NCBI RefSeq assembly: GCF_000970285.1
Contig: NZ_CP009516.1
Span: 1,157,036-1,221,035, forward strand
Reading direction: 5' to 3'
Origin: Methanosarcina horonobensis HB-1 = JCM 15518
Lineage (GTDB): Archaea > Halobacteriota > Methanosarcinia > Methanosarcinales > Methanosarcinaceae
Length of the DNA: 64,000 bases
The notes below the pieces were generated by a model. That model had not been told where the DNA came from. It ran no database searches and was given only the letters and a program-made list of their open reading frames with translations. The number at the start of each line of letters is the position of its first letter. The first letter of the stretch is position 1. The position numbers and the translations under genes are program-made. Shown here one piece after another: positions 8,881 to 17,160 of the stretch.

Positions 8881-10452
8881 TCATGCAAATCCGATATCCT
8901 TAGTGATGATTGTGTACTCATTTGGATACATCACAAAGCCTTCAACATTTGATGACAGAGCATAGATTTCGTTGGCATAGAAGACAGGGATTATTGCTGC
9001 ATCTTCCTGAATCTGTATCTGGATTTTGTCGTACAACTCAGCACGTTTTTCTTCGTCCGTCTCCCTCCTTGCTTCAAGAATCAATTCATCTACCTGAGGA
9101 TTGGAATAGCGGAGCCAGTTGGATGCATAGTTCCCGGTTGAGAGGTAATGAAGCGAGAGGAAGTAATCAGGATCGCCGGTCGGTGCCGTACTCCACGCGG
9201 CAAGTGAAAAGTCATATGTTCCTGAAACAGCGTTTGCTGTAAGGGCAGCGCTATCCAGAATTGTCACAGTTGAGGTAATGCCAATGTCTTCCAACTGTGA
9301 GGCAAGGATTTCTGCACTCGGCTGAAGAGCTGCACGTTTTGTGTATGTCTGGATTTCAATGGTGAACGGTTCGCCGTTGTAGTACAGCTTACCATCTGTG
9401 CCTTTAGTGATTCCTGCTTCTTCGAAAAGTTCCAGAGCTTTTTCAGGGTTATATTCGTAGGATTCGACCTGATCGTTTGCGTTCCATGGCATGGTATTTG
9501 TAAATATTCCCGTTGCAGGAAGGCCGGAAACCCCTTCGAGTGCTGTGTTCACGATTTCCTGGCGGTTGATCGCATAAGAGAGAGCCTGGCGGACTCTGAC
9601 ATCATCAAAGGGTGCTTTGCCTCCATTTATATACAGGAAGTATGTCCGCAGCGTTTCTTTGGAAATGACGTTTATATCAGGATTTGCCTGAAGTGCTGAA
9701 TACTCGCTCTGGAGAGGATCTCTGGAAATGTCGACATCTCCTGATTTTATCAACATGGTTCTTGCCGTGCTGTCTTTATTGTACTGTATGAGTATACGGT
9801 CAACTTTTACCTCACCGTCCCAGTAATCAGGGTTCTTTTCGATTTCAAGGCTTGTACCTGGTTCGACGGAAATAAATTTGAAGGGACCCGTTCCAACCGG
9901 CTGTTTGTCTGCATCAACAATGTTGGGACTGATGATTGACATTATCGGATCTACAAGGGCTGCAATTAATGGAGCATAGACATCATTAGTTTCGATGACA
10001 ATGGTGTACTCACCAGTTTTTCGTACCTCTTTAATGAAGGAGTACTCTGATGATCTGCTGTTTGACGGGTCAAGTACTCTGTTCAGCGAAAAGAGAACCG
10101 CATCAGCATTCATTTTTGTTCCGTCGTGGAAAGTTACATCCTTACGAAGCTGGATTTCCCATTCGGTACCGTTTAACTGTTTGTATCCGGATGCGAGTTT
10201 TGGCATGAGATTCATGTCTGCATCATAGTAAAACAGTGTTTCATAGATGCCTGCCTGATGGACATACCACCCTGTCCAGCCGTTGGCAGGATCAAGACTG
10301 CCGCCGGTATCGGGACCTTCATTAAAAACTACTCGGAGAACTTTTTCTTCAGTCCCCTTAGTCTCAACACACCCTGCACAGAGCAGAGCTACAACCAGAA
10401 TTACGGTAACTGCAGAGATGGAGAGTTTTGTTTTTTGTACGTTGAATTTCAT
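8881..10452 (-). CDS. ABC transporter substrate-binding lipoprotein (SBP_bac_5, OppA/NikA type)
   Basis: 523 residues from the ATG at 10452 (an ATG at 10455 is the alternative; GGTG precedes both). A signal peptide ends in a lipobox (LLCAGC). The mature part is a family 5 extracellular solute-binding protein: GSLDPANGW, WEIQLRKDVTFHDGTKMNAD (20), PVGTGPFKF, VRQALSYAINRQEIV. It delivers substrate to the OppBCDF-like transporter. It is the first gene of the minus-strand operon, divergent from methyltransferase 2, with a palindrome in its promoter. Peptides, Ni(II) or metal chelates are all possible; the sequence does not decide. Confidence 0.87.
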   Translation of the reverse strand: MKFNVQKTKLSISAVTVILVVALLCAGCVETKGTEEKVLRVVFNEGPDTGGSLDPANGWTGWYVHQAGIYETLFYYDADMNLMPKLASGYKQLNGTEWEIQLRKDVTFHDGTKMNADAVLFSLNRVLDPSNSRSSEYSFIKEVRKTGEYTIVIETNDVYAPLIAALVDPIMSIISPNIVDADKQPVGTGPFKFISVEPGTSLEIEKNPDYWDGEVKVDRILIQYNKDSTARTMLIKSGDVDISRDPLQSEYSALQANPDINVISKETLRTYFLYINGGKAPFDDVRVRQALSYAINRQEIVNTALEGVSGLPATGIFTNTMPWNANDQVESYEYNPEKALELFEEAGITKGTDGKLYYNGEPFTIEIQTYTKRAALQPSAEILASQLEDIGITSTVTILDSAALTANAVSGTYDFSLAAWSTAPTGDPDYFLSLHYLSTGNYASNWLRYSNPQVDELILEARRETDEEKRAELYDKIQIQIQEDAAIIPVFYANEIYALSSNVEGFVMYPNEYTIITKDIGFA

Positions 10453-10478
10453 CATTAACACCAATGTGCATAAATATT

Positions 10479-10497
10479 TAGTATATTATTAATACTA
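10479..10497. promoter_or_regulatory. Candidate operator at the binding-protein promoter
   Basis: TAGTATATTATTAATACTA is an inverted repeat (TAGTAT, 7-base spacer, ATACTA). It abuts a minus-strand TATA-like element (AAATATTTATG, about 10470-10480) about 20-30 bases before the binding-protein start. TAGTA/TACTA arms recur at 10753-10765 in the divergent promoter. Confidence 0.45.
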
Positions 10498-10752
10498 TTT
10501 TTAATTAAGTTATGTAGAATGTATATTTAAAACGTGTGATTTTATTCTATATTTGCATGGTTGGTATGATGAAATGTCTATTTTCATAACGCGGAATCCT
10601 CTATCTAAATCGTCTTTATTTTTACTATTTTTAATATTATACAGGATATATGTATAAATTAACTGCTACTTATTCAATTCTAATTATGAAGTAAAATGCA
10701 TAAATATTAATATATTGTTAATTATGGTGATATATGTGCAATATCATTATAA

Positions 10753-10765
10753 ATAGTAATACTAT
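10753..10765. promoter_or_regulatory. Candidate operator at the methyltransferase 2 promoter
   Basis: ATAGTAATACTAT is a perfect palindrome around its central base and overlaps the end of the TATA box (10747-10755). A bound regulator would block TBP. It shares TAGTA/TACTA arms with 10479-10497, though with a shorter spacer. Confidence 0.45.
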
Positions 10766-10923
10766 ATGATGTTGTATTCTTACTATATGGAAGCTTACAT
10801 CAAAAATCGATCTTGAATGATTGAAATGGACAAAACAAAGTGTATGGACAATTTATCAGACTGTTCCGGATAGGGTAGTCTGATTAGGGTAGTCTGATGC
10901 CAATTTTGCTTGAGGAACAGAAA

Positions 10924-11640
10924 ATGAAAGATAAAATATTAGAATACTGGGACTTCAGAAGTTCTGAATATCATACAGAATATGCTAAATGTATGGATGA
11001 GGAAATGAACATTTGGAAATCCATTTTTTCTGAGATTTTGCTAGCGGATAAAAAAATCCGTGCAGTAGAAGTTGGAACAGGTCCCGGGATTCTTGCGATC
11101 TCTCTTGCTGCCATGGGACATGATGTAACCGGTGTTGATTTGTCTGAAAATATGCTTGAAAGAGCAGCTGCGAATGCTAAAGAAAAGGGAGTAAATGTTT
11201 TGTTAGTGCAGGGAGATGCAGAAGAAGTACCTTTAAAAGACGGAGAATATGATTTTATTTTTAGCAAGTATCTTCTCTGGACTCTACCTCAACCGGATAA
11301 GTTTCTGGGTGAGTGCTACCGGCTTTTAAAAGACGGCGGCCTTATGATGATAATTGATGGTTTATGGTTCCAGAACCCAGATGGGACAGAGAAGAAAAAC
11401 AGTCGTCACAATCTTTTTGATGAGTTATATGCTGACGTTAAGCCGAATCTTCCTCTTGCGAAAGACAATACCCCAGAGAGGATAGCCTCCCTCGCACAAT
11501 ACCATGGATTTGAAGACTTCACATGGAGATTTTTGGACGATTATGATACTTTTTTGGAACGAAATGATCCTTCTGGTCATGCAGCAGGGTATATCCAGCC
11601 TCCGCATATGATTCTTGCAAAGAAAAGAAGTCAGACCTGA
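10924..11640 (+). CDS. Class I SAM-dependent methyltransferase (paralogue 2 of the island)
   Basis: 238 residues from the ATG at 10924, chosen over 10897 because GAGG lies eight bases upstream and the protein then begins MKDKI like its paralogue. Motif I is VEVGTGPGILAISLAAMGHD, strand 2 ends GVDLSENML, and YRLLKDGGLMMIIDGLWF follows. It is a small-molecule type 11 methyltransferase. Transcribed divergently from the transporter operon, with a predicted long leader from the TATA at 10747. Substrate unknown. Confidence 0.83.
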   Translation: MKDKILEYWDFRSSEYHTEYAKCMDEEMNIWKSIFSEILLADKKIRAVEVGTGPGILAISLAAMGHDVTGVDLSENMLERAAANAKEKGVNVLLVQGDAEEVPLKDGEYDFIFSKYLLWTLPQPDKFLGECYRLLKDGGLMMIIDGLWFQNPDGTEKKNSRHNLFDELYADVKPNLPLAKDNTPERIASLAQYHGFEDFTWRFLDDYDTFLERNDPSGHAAGYIQPPHMILAKKRSQT

Positions 11641-11654
11641 TAACTCTTTTAATG

Positions 11655-12020
11655 GAACGGTCGATTCCAGTATCTCCTATCCGAATGTAGTGCAGGAAAT
11701 TACGGTCTCTCTTTGACAGATTGGATTACAGAACCAAGGGGAGATCTTAACTACTTCCTTTCGCTTCACTATCTTTCAACAGGTTCTTATGCTGCGTGGA
11801 CTGGTTACTCCAATCCTGAAGTTGGCGAGTTGATTCTCAAGGTACGGACAACGTTTGATGTGGGTGAAAGGTATGATCTCTATGACCAGATTCAGGTATT
11901 GACTCAAATAATATGCTGTTAATTCCGGTTTTCCACGATAATGACGTTTTGCTCTTAGTTCCAATGTAATCGGGTTTGTGATGTCCAAATGAGTTGACGG
12001 TTCTGACCTCAAAGATTGAC
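11655..12020 (+). pseudogene. Degraded C-terminal part of a substrate-binding protein gene
   Basis: Frame 1 reads GNYGLSLTDW then DLNYFLSLHYLSTGSYA and YSNPEVGELIL, matching DPDYFLSLHYLSTGNYA and YSNPQVDELIL of the intact binding protein (8881-10452). Upstream VDSSISYPN and downstream LLIPVFHDNDV / VIGFVM continue the similarity in other frames with stops. No start codon or N-terminal two thirds remain. It is a second decayed copy, in opposite orientation to the intact gene. Confidence 0.8.
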
Positions 12021-12136
12021 CTGAATCGAATGTGTTCAATAGAGATAATTGACTTGGTTTATGAAATAAATCCAGTTAATTGTCTGCTGAATATAATGTA
12101 TCAAAAGAACTACAATGTGCCCAAGAAGGAATTATT

Positions 12137-13312
12137 ATTACTGCAACTGTTAGCAAAAAACTTACCGGGGCAATTACCGGCCACTTCCTTATAGACCTCT
12201 ATACTCCGATACTTCCGATCATCCTCCCGCTCCTGATTGACACAATGGGCTTGTCCTATTTCCTTGCCGGCCTTATTGTTACGGCATTTAATGTAGTATC
12301 CTCAATAACCCAGCCATTTGTCGGTCTTTACAGCGATAAAACCGGCTGGCGTGCAAGTGTTCCGCTGTGCGTTTCAATTGGGAGTCTCGGTATCTGTCTT
12401 ACCGTTTTCACGAACAATTATTTACTCCTTCTCGTGCTGGTAATGGGAGCTGCAATCGGTCATGCATTGTTCCATCCGTCAGCAATGGATCTGGTTTACC
12501 GATTAAGCCCCCCGACAAAACGGGGAATGTACAATTCAATATTCACAACAAGCGGCAGCATCAGCTACTCTATTGGGCCGTTTATAGCAGGAGTTTTGAT
12601 TGAATTTGCTGGTCTTCCATCAGTTGTATGGATGGTGATTCCAGGTATTATAGGGGCAGCATGGATTTACCGAAATGATCTCCGATATCTGGATGAAAAA
12701 TTTTTTGAAAAGCCAGCTAAGAAAGTTAGAAGTCAGTCTGTGGAGAGGAAAAAATTCTGGTGGGTTCCTGCAGGACTTGTTGTGACAATCTGTTCTCTTC
12801 GCGCCTGGGCATACGTGGGATTGATTACTTATCTGCCAGCGCTTCTAACTATCGAGTATCAGGGTTTTGATACTGTAACAACATCTCTGATTGTAACTGT
12901 TATGCTGTTTTTTGGAGTCGGGGGCCAGATTGCAGGCGGGTATTTTTCAGATCTTTTCGGGCGTAAATTAATGCTGGTTCTTGGCCTTTTGTGTGCAGTG
13001 CCATTGTTTGCCCTGATTTTTCTTGCTGACGGCTGGCTGATGTACTTTGGGATTATGATGTACTCGTTTTTTGCCTGTTTCTGCTATGTGACATCAGTTA
13101 CAATGACGCAGGAACTTCTCCCCGGAAACGTCGCTTTTGCGTCAGGACTCATTCTCGGGCTTTGTATGGGCGTTGGAGGGGTAGGAGCTGCGGTTATCGG
13201 CTGGGCTGCCGATGTGATGGGGTCGCTTTCTGATGCAATGTTTCTGTTGATTATTCCTACGATATTGTGCCCGATTCTTGCATTGTTTGTTCGGTATCCG
13301 CCCGGAAAATAA
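12137..13312 (+). CDS. MFS permease of the fosmidomycin-resistance/exporter type
   Basis: About 391 residues, twelve predicted membrane segments. The start of the conserved part (GHFLIDLYTPILPIILPLLI), the loop 2-3 motif GLYSDKTGWR and HPSAMDLVYRL fit the FsR-like branch of the major facilitator superfamily, usually drug or metabolite exporters. The start is uncertain: TTG at 12080 gives an odd extension, whereas AAGAAGGA (12123-12130) is six bases before an ATT codon at 12137 that leads straight into the conserved region. It lies downstream of methyltransferase 2 and the relic binding protein. In the island it may export what the ABC system re-imports; that is inference. Confidence 0.8.
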   Translation: MTATVSKKLTGAITGHFLIDLYTPILPIILPLLIDTMGLSYFLAGLIVTAFNVVSSITQPFVGLYSDKTGWRASVPLCVSIGSLGICLTVFTNNYLLLLVLVMGAAIGHALFHPSAMDLVYRLSPPTKRGMYNSIFTTSGSISYSIGPFIAGVLIEFAGLPSVVWMVIPGIIGAAWIYRNDLRYLDEKFFEKPAKKVRSQSVERKKFWWVPAGLVVTICSLRAWAYVGLITYLPALLTIEYQGFDTVTTSLIVTVMLFFGVGGQIAGGYFSDLFGRKLMLVLGLLCAVPLFALIFLADGWLMYFGIMMYSFFACFCYVTSVTMTQELLPGNVAFASGLILGLCMGVGGVGAAVIGWAADVMGSLSDAMFLLIIPTILCPILALFVRYPPGK

Positions 13313-13389
13313 ATTCTTCTGTAGATATCCGAATTTCTATACTTGTATAGGTCCGAATCCATAACACTCCTGTAGATCGATATGGTGTC

Positions 13390-13450
13390 GGGAAGTAACC
13401 GTGCCTGCAGACGGTTCGAAAAAGGTCACTTTCACAGTTGAACGCAGATA
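13390..13450 (+). pseudogene. Orphan 3' tail of a DUF4139 gene; right copy of the 49-bp repeat
   Basis: The stretch encodes EVTVPADGSKKVTFTVERRY and a TGA stop, the C-terminus of the DUF4139 gene at 2609-4129. Bases 13390-13438 are identical to 4065-4113; after that identity falls but a comparable terminator (GGGC, loop, GCCC, T-run at 13551-13570) follows. Nothing of the gene body precedes it. It marks the right edge of the opp island. Confidence 0.85.
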
Positions 13451-13654
13451 TTGAGTTCCAGGCAGATACCAGGTTCACGGGCTGAAGTTTGATATCTTCC
13501 GGACTCCGGATTGGCGAGAGAAAGTGAAAGAAATATGAAAAATGTAATGTAGGGGGCTTTTTTGCCCTTTTATTTTTTAAACGGGCTCTTTTTACACCTT
13601 AAAGCAAGGAATTACTGGACGACCTTGCATGTCTGAAAGCCTGATTATTTTTCT

Positions 13655-16210
13655 CTATACTGCGAACCTTATAGTGAATTTAGTCCCATTTTTCCTGTTC
13701 AGTTCAAGTTCCCCGTCTAACTGTTCTACGAGGGTGGTTATAAGCTGCATGCCAAGGGTGTCGGGATTTTCCAGGTCAAAGCTTTCAGGTATGCCGATCC
13801 CGTCATCTGAAACTTTTAGAATGAAACCGGTTTTCTTCAGGCCTTGATTTTTATTTCCTGTTCCACTCCCTTTAGATTTTCTGATTTTTTCTTTATAGAG
13901 TTGGATCCGAATTTCTCCTCCGTTTCTCCCGTGAAATGCGTATTTGAGGGAATTGGAAACAAGTTCATTGACAACTATTCCTAACGGGATTGCTACGTCC
14001 ATATTGAAGAACGCATTTTCTTCCAGATCCATACACAGGCGGATACTTTTGCTGCTAAGGCTGTAAGTCTGGAAAAGGCTTTTAGCCAATTTTTGGAGGT
14101 ACGCTGAAAAATCAAGTTTATCGGTTCCTTCTCCTTTATAGAGTTCTTCATGGATAAGGGACATTGAGAATACACGGTTTTTACTTTCTTTGAAAGCTTC
14201 CAGTACCTCTTTATCCCGGAACTTTTCAGCCTGAAGGTCCAGCAGAGAGGAGATTACCTGCAAATTATTCTTGATTCTATGATGGATTTCTTTTTTTCTG
14301 GCTTCTTCGCTTCTTGCCAGGGCTTCTTCTGCCTTTTTTTTCTCGGTGATATCGAGAACAAAGGCTATGCCTTCATTGCGTGCCTGATCGAAGGTAGCTA
14401 CTCCAAGGATGATGGGTACGCGCGAGCCGTCTTTGCGGATGTACTCCTTCTCAAAGGGCGTGGCCACGCCTGTGGCTCTTAGTTCCGCGATAGCGTGCTC
14501 GTCCAGGAGACGATATTCCGGCGGGGTCATCTTATCCCAGTTAATCCGCCCTGCCTGTAAGTCCTCACGTGTGTAACCTATTATCTCCAGAAACTTGTCG
14601 TTGGCGCCGGTAATTGAACCGTTCAGCTTATAGTAATGCATGCCGAACAGACCTGATTCGTAAAACCTGCGCAGACGCGCCTCACTTTCCCGTAGCGTCT
14701 CTTCCGCCCGCTCTTGCTCAGTAATATCTCTGGCAATGGCTGAGATAGCCATAAGCTCTCCGGATGCATCAAAAATCGGAGAAAGAGTTACTGAAACATT
14801 TATTATCGTACCGTCCTTTTTTAACCGCAAAGTTTCATAGCTCTGGATTTTTTTGCCCTGTTTAATCTTTTCAGAAAACCGTTTTATTTCCCCTTTGAGA
14901 TTATCCGGTTCGACTATTGATATGTTTTTTCCCAGAATTTCTTCGGCCGAATAACCGTAAACCTGTTCTGCCCCTTTATTCCAGCTGGTGACAATACCTT
15001 CAAGAGATTCGGTAAGAATAGCATCATTTGATGATTCTACAGCATTTACCAGGATCTGAATTTTCTCTTCTGCTTTTTTGCGTTCGGTGATATCCTGAAC
15101 TATTCCCCTCATTCTAACAGGAACATTTTCCTCATCAAAAATAATTCTGGATTGCATATGGATTGTGTGTATTTCTCCATTAGCCAGGACAATCCTGTAA
15201 TCAATATTGCAAGGTTTTCCTCTACTTAATGACTCTTTAAGGGCATTATCAACATAGTCCCGATCATCGGGATGCGTGTAATTTAAATATTCATTGTAAG
15301 CTGGTGCTGACTCTTCAGGATTACGTCCAAAAATACGATACATTTCCTCAGACCAGTAAGCTTTATCATTTGCAACGTCCCAATCCCAATTTCCGACGTG
15401 GGCCATTTTTTGAGCTTCAGCAAAACTTTGCTCACTTTCTTTCAACGACTCATAAGCCTTCTCAAGCTGAATTGTTCGTTCTTTAATTTTTTCTTCCAGA
15501 CTGTCCCGTGCTTTTTTTAAAGCTTCTTCTGCTTCTTTTCGCTCGGTGATATCGGTGAGTACGCTCAGTGAGCCTGCAAACTTGCCATCTTTATTAAAAA
15601 TGGCTTTAGTACTTATAAGCGCCCATAAGAGTGAGCTGTCCTTACATGTTAATTTCAGTTCATAGACCTGATTGATACCTTGCTTCCTTTTTTCCAGATT
15701 AAGTTTGAGGATAAACTCAAATTCCTCGTCGACAAAGTTACATGGAGATCTGCCGACCATTTCATCCTGACTGTATCCCAACATCTCCGCCATTTTTTCA
15801 TTGACGTAGGTAGTCCTGGCTTTAGTGTCAAGTATCCAGATACCTTCGTTTGCTATCTCTACAATATTGCGGTACTTTTCCTCACTCTCCCGAAGTTTTT
15901 CTTCAAGCTCTTTCCGGTCACTTATATCGAATCCGTAAATATTTACGGATTCATCTTCGGGTAAGGGATGAAATGAGACCAGGTATACTCTCGTTCCTGC
16001 TTTAACTTCCATTTTTTCCGGGCTGTTCCGGCAAATTACCCTTTTCACAAGATCTCCGATACAGGAAGGCAGTTTTTTTCCAACTCTTGCGCCCCACTCA
16101 TGCAATAAGGGCTCACCTGCCTCATTTGAGTAAAGAAGCGTCCCATCCTTTTCCACGCGGAGCACAGGATTCGGGTTCGCTGCCGGAAATTGCTCCATTT
16201 TCGCCTTCAT
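13655..16210 (-). CDS. Multi-PAS sensor histidine kinase (HisKA_2)
   Basis: 851 residues, no membrane segment, so cytosolic. Five PAS/PAC units at about 8-97, 108-228, 265-378, 385-505 and 510-632, several closed by DITERK-type linkers. HisKA_2 dimerisation domain at ~640-720 (KKEIHHRIKNNLQVISSLLD; His of EIHHR is the phospho-acceptor). HATPase at ~745-851 (N box NELVSNSLKYAF, G1 VSDDGIGIP, G2 LGMQL). No receiver domain or partner regulator is adjacent. The fifth PAS (about 14305-14680) is richer in G+C than the rest, as if swapped in. Signal unknown. AAGGGG precedes the ATG. Confidence 0.88.
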   Translation of the reverse strand: MKAKMEQFPAANPNPVLRVEKDGTLLYSNEAGEPLLHEWGARVGKKLPSCIGDLVKRVICRNSPEKMEVKAGTRVYLVSFHPLPEDESVNIYGFDISDRKELEEKLRESEEKYRNIVEIANEGIWILDTKARTTYVNEKMAEMLGYSQDEMVGRSPCNFVDEEFEFILKLNLEKRKQGINQVYELKLTCKDSSLLWALISTKAIFNKDGKFAGSLSVLTDITERKEAEEALKKARDSLEEKIKERTIQLEKAYESLKESEQSFAEAQKMAHVGNWDWDVANDKAYWSEEMYRIFGRNPEESAPAYNEYLNYTHPDDRDYVDNALKESLSRGKPCNIDYRIVLANGEIHTIHMQSRIIFDEENVPVRMRGIVQDITERKKAEEKIQILVNAVESSNDAILTESLEGIVTSWNKGAEQVYGYSAEEILGKNISIVEPDNLKGEIKRFSEKIKQGKKIQSYETLRLKKDGTIINVSVTLSPIFDASGELMAISAIARDITEQERAEETLRESEARLRRFYESGLFGMHYYKLNGSITGANDKFLEIIGYTREDLQAGRINWDKMTPPEYRLLDEHAIAELRATGVATPFEKEYIRKDGSRVPIILGVATFDQARNEGIAFVLDITEKKKAEEALARSEEARKKEIHHRIKNNLQVISSLLDLQAEKFRDKEVLEAFKESKNRVFSMSLIHEELYKGEGTDKLDFSAYLQKLAKSLFQTYSLSSKSIRLCMDLEENAFFNMDVAIPLGIVVNELVSNSLKYAFHGRNGGEIRIQLYKEKIRKSKGSGTGNKNQGLKKTGFILKVSDDGIGIPESFDLENPDTLGMQLITTLVEQLDGELELNRKNGTKFTIRFAV

Positions 16211-16603
16211 TTTTCCCCTTCAGGCCCTTCTCTTTGAAGGCAATGGCTTACCTTCATTGAACAGTTTGACGGGAGTAAAACTTACGCAGTTAGATTGAAA
16301 AAACAACAGCATCAAACCTTTAGTTGTCTAAAAAAATCAATTTGATCCCAGCGTACAGCGAGCTTGATTTTGTGTTTAGAGTGTATAAGTCTTGTGGATT
16401 AATTTTTAATAACTATGCTATTTAGTATTTCTGTTCTAATATATAGACTATACATATTTGAGGTACAAAATTAGTATCCATTTCTTCCGAAAACTGAAAT
16501 GCTCTTCATTGGTCATCGGTTAAGGAATTTTCTTGCCTGAAGGCTATCGATTTTGCACCAAAAAGCTGCCTTAAATTTTGGCCTTATTACATGAAATCGA
16601 TAC
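16211..16603. other. Intergenic region upstream of the histidine kinase
   Basis: 393 AT-rich bases without a credible ORF. It presumably carries the kinase promoter on the minus strand; ATAGACTATACATAT-like alternating AT is seen around 16440-16460, but no single TATA box stands out. Confidence 0.4.
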
Positions 16604-17068
16604 TCAGTTCCAGTCCATAACCTGCTCTACTGAGACCTGAGTCATGCCGGTTCCGGGTGTAAGGGGGCAGTCGGCAACGTTTATACCTCCGCAGATCTCA
16701 ATTACCTGGGAGTGTTGTGAGCCTGAAGGGTCGGTCATCAGACCTTTAGGACCTTCGGCACAGTAAACCCGTACTTTTTCATCTTCGGGAATGTCTTTTG
16801 CATTGCTGTTGATTTCATTGAGGATTGAACTGCGGAACTTGATCAGCTTTTCTGCCTGTGTTCCACAGTTAAGCAACTTGCCCACATATTCGATAGTAGG
16901 ATCGGATTGTGTTACAAAGAGAATAGAATCATTAATAGCCACCACAGGAATGCTGCCGAGACTTTCCTGCCTGCGTTCTATAGCTTCATTAATTTTTCCA
17001 TCCGTGCATAGAAATACCTGACACACTTTTGATTGTTTAGTTGTTATGTTAGGAAGAATATCATGCAT
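16604..17068 (-). pseudogene. Truncated TroA/siderophore-type binding protein
   Basis: 154 residues. From about residue 28 the ORF matches the middle of an iron-siderophore-type periplasmic binding protein: INEAIERRQESLGSIPVV, VRVYCAEGPKGLMTDPSG, GGINVADCPLTPGTGMTQVS. It stops at VMDWN, exactly where family members continue with PDV and the C-terminal lobe. The first ~27 residues are unrelated, and there is no signal peptide or lipobox. Both ends are therefore missing, and it is probably a relic, although the remaining frame is intact. It sits 92 bases downstream of modC. Confidence 0.7.
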
Positions 17069-17160
17069 ATCGGTGTTTTATCCTGCAAAAATATGTGTGA
17101 TGTATGTGTGATGTTGCAAGATACGTTTTTTAACAATTGCTGAGTTTTTATGATCTTTCA

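Larger units (their letters stand above)
10453..10923. other. Divergent promoter region of the opp island
   Basis: About 470 AT-rich bases with no credible ORF. It holds two TAGTA/TACTA palindromes (listed separately), a direct repeat of a GCATAAATATT-type element (about 10468-10478 and 10698-10708), a TATA box TTATAAATA at 10747-10755 reading rightward, and a 14-base tandem duplication (TAGGGTAGTCTGAT twice) at about 10872-10899 just before methyltransferase 2. Confidence 0.6.

Noticed and set aside
8881-10452. Firm assignment of the binding protein as NikA
   Set aside because: General family 5 motifs are clear, but residues specific for nickel or a chelate could not be identified by eye.
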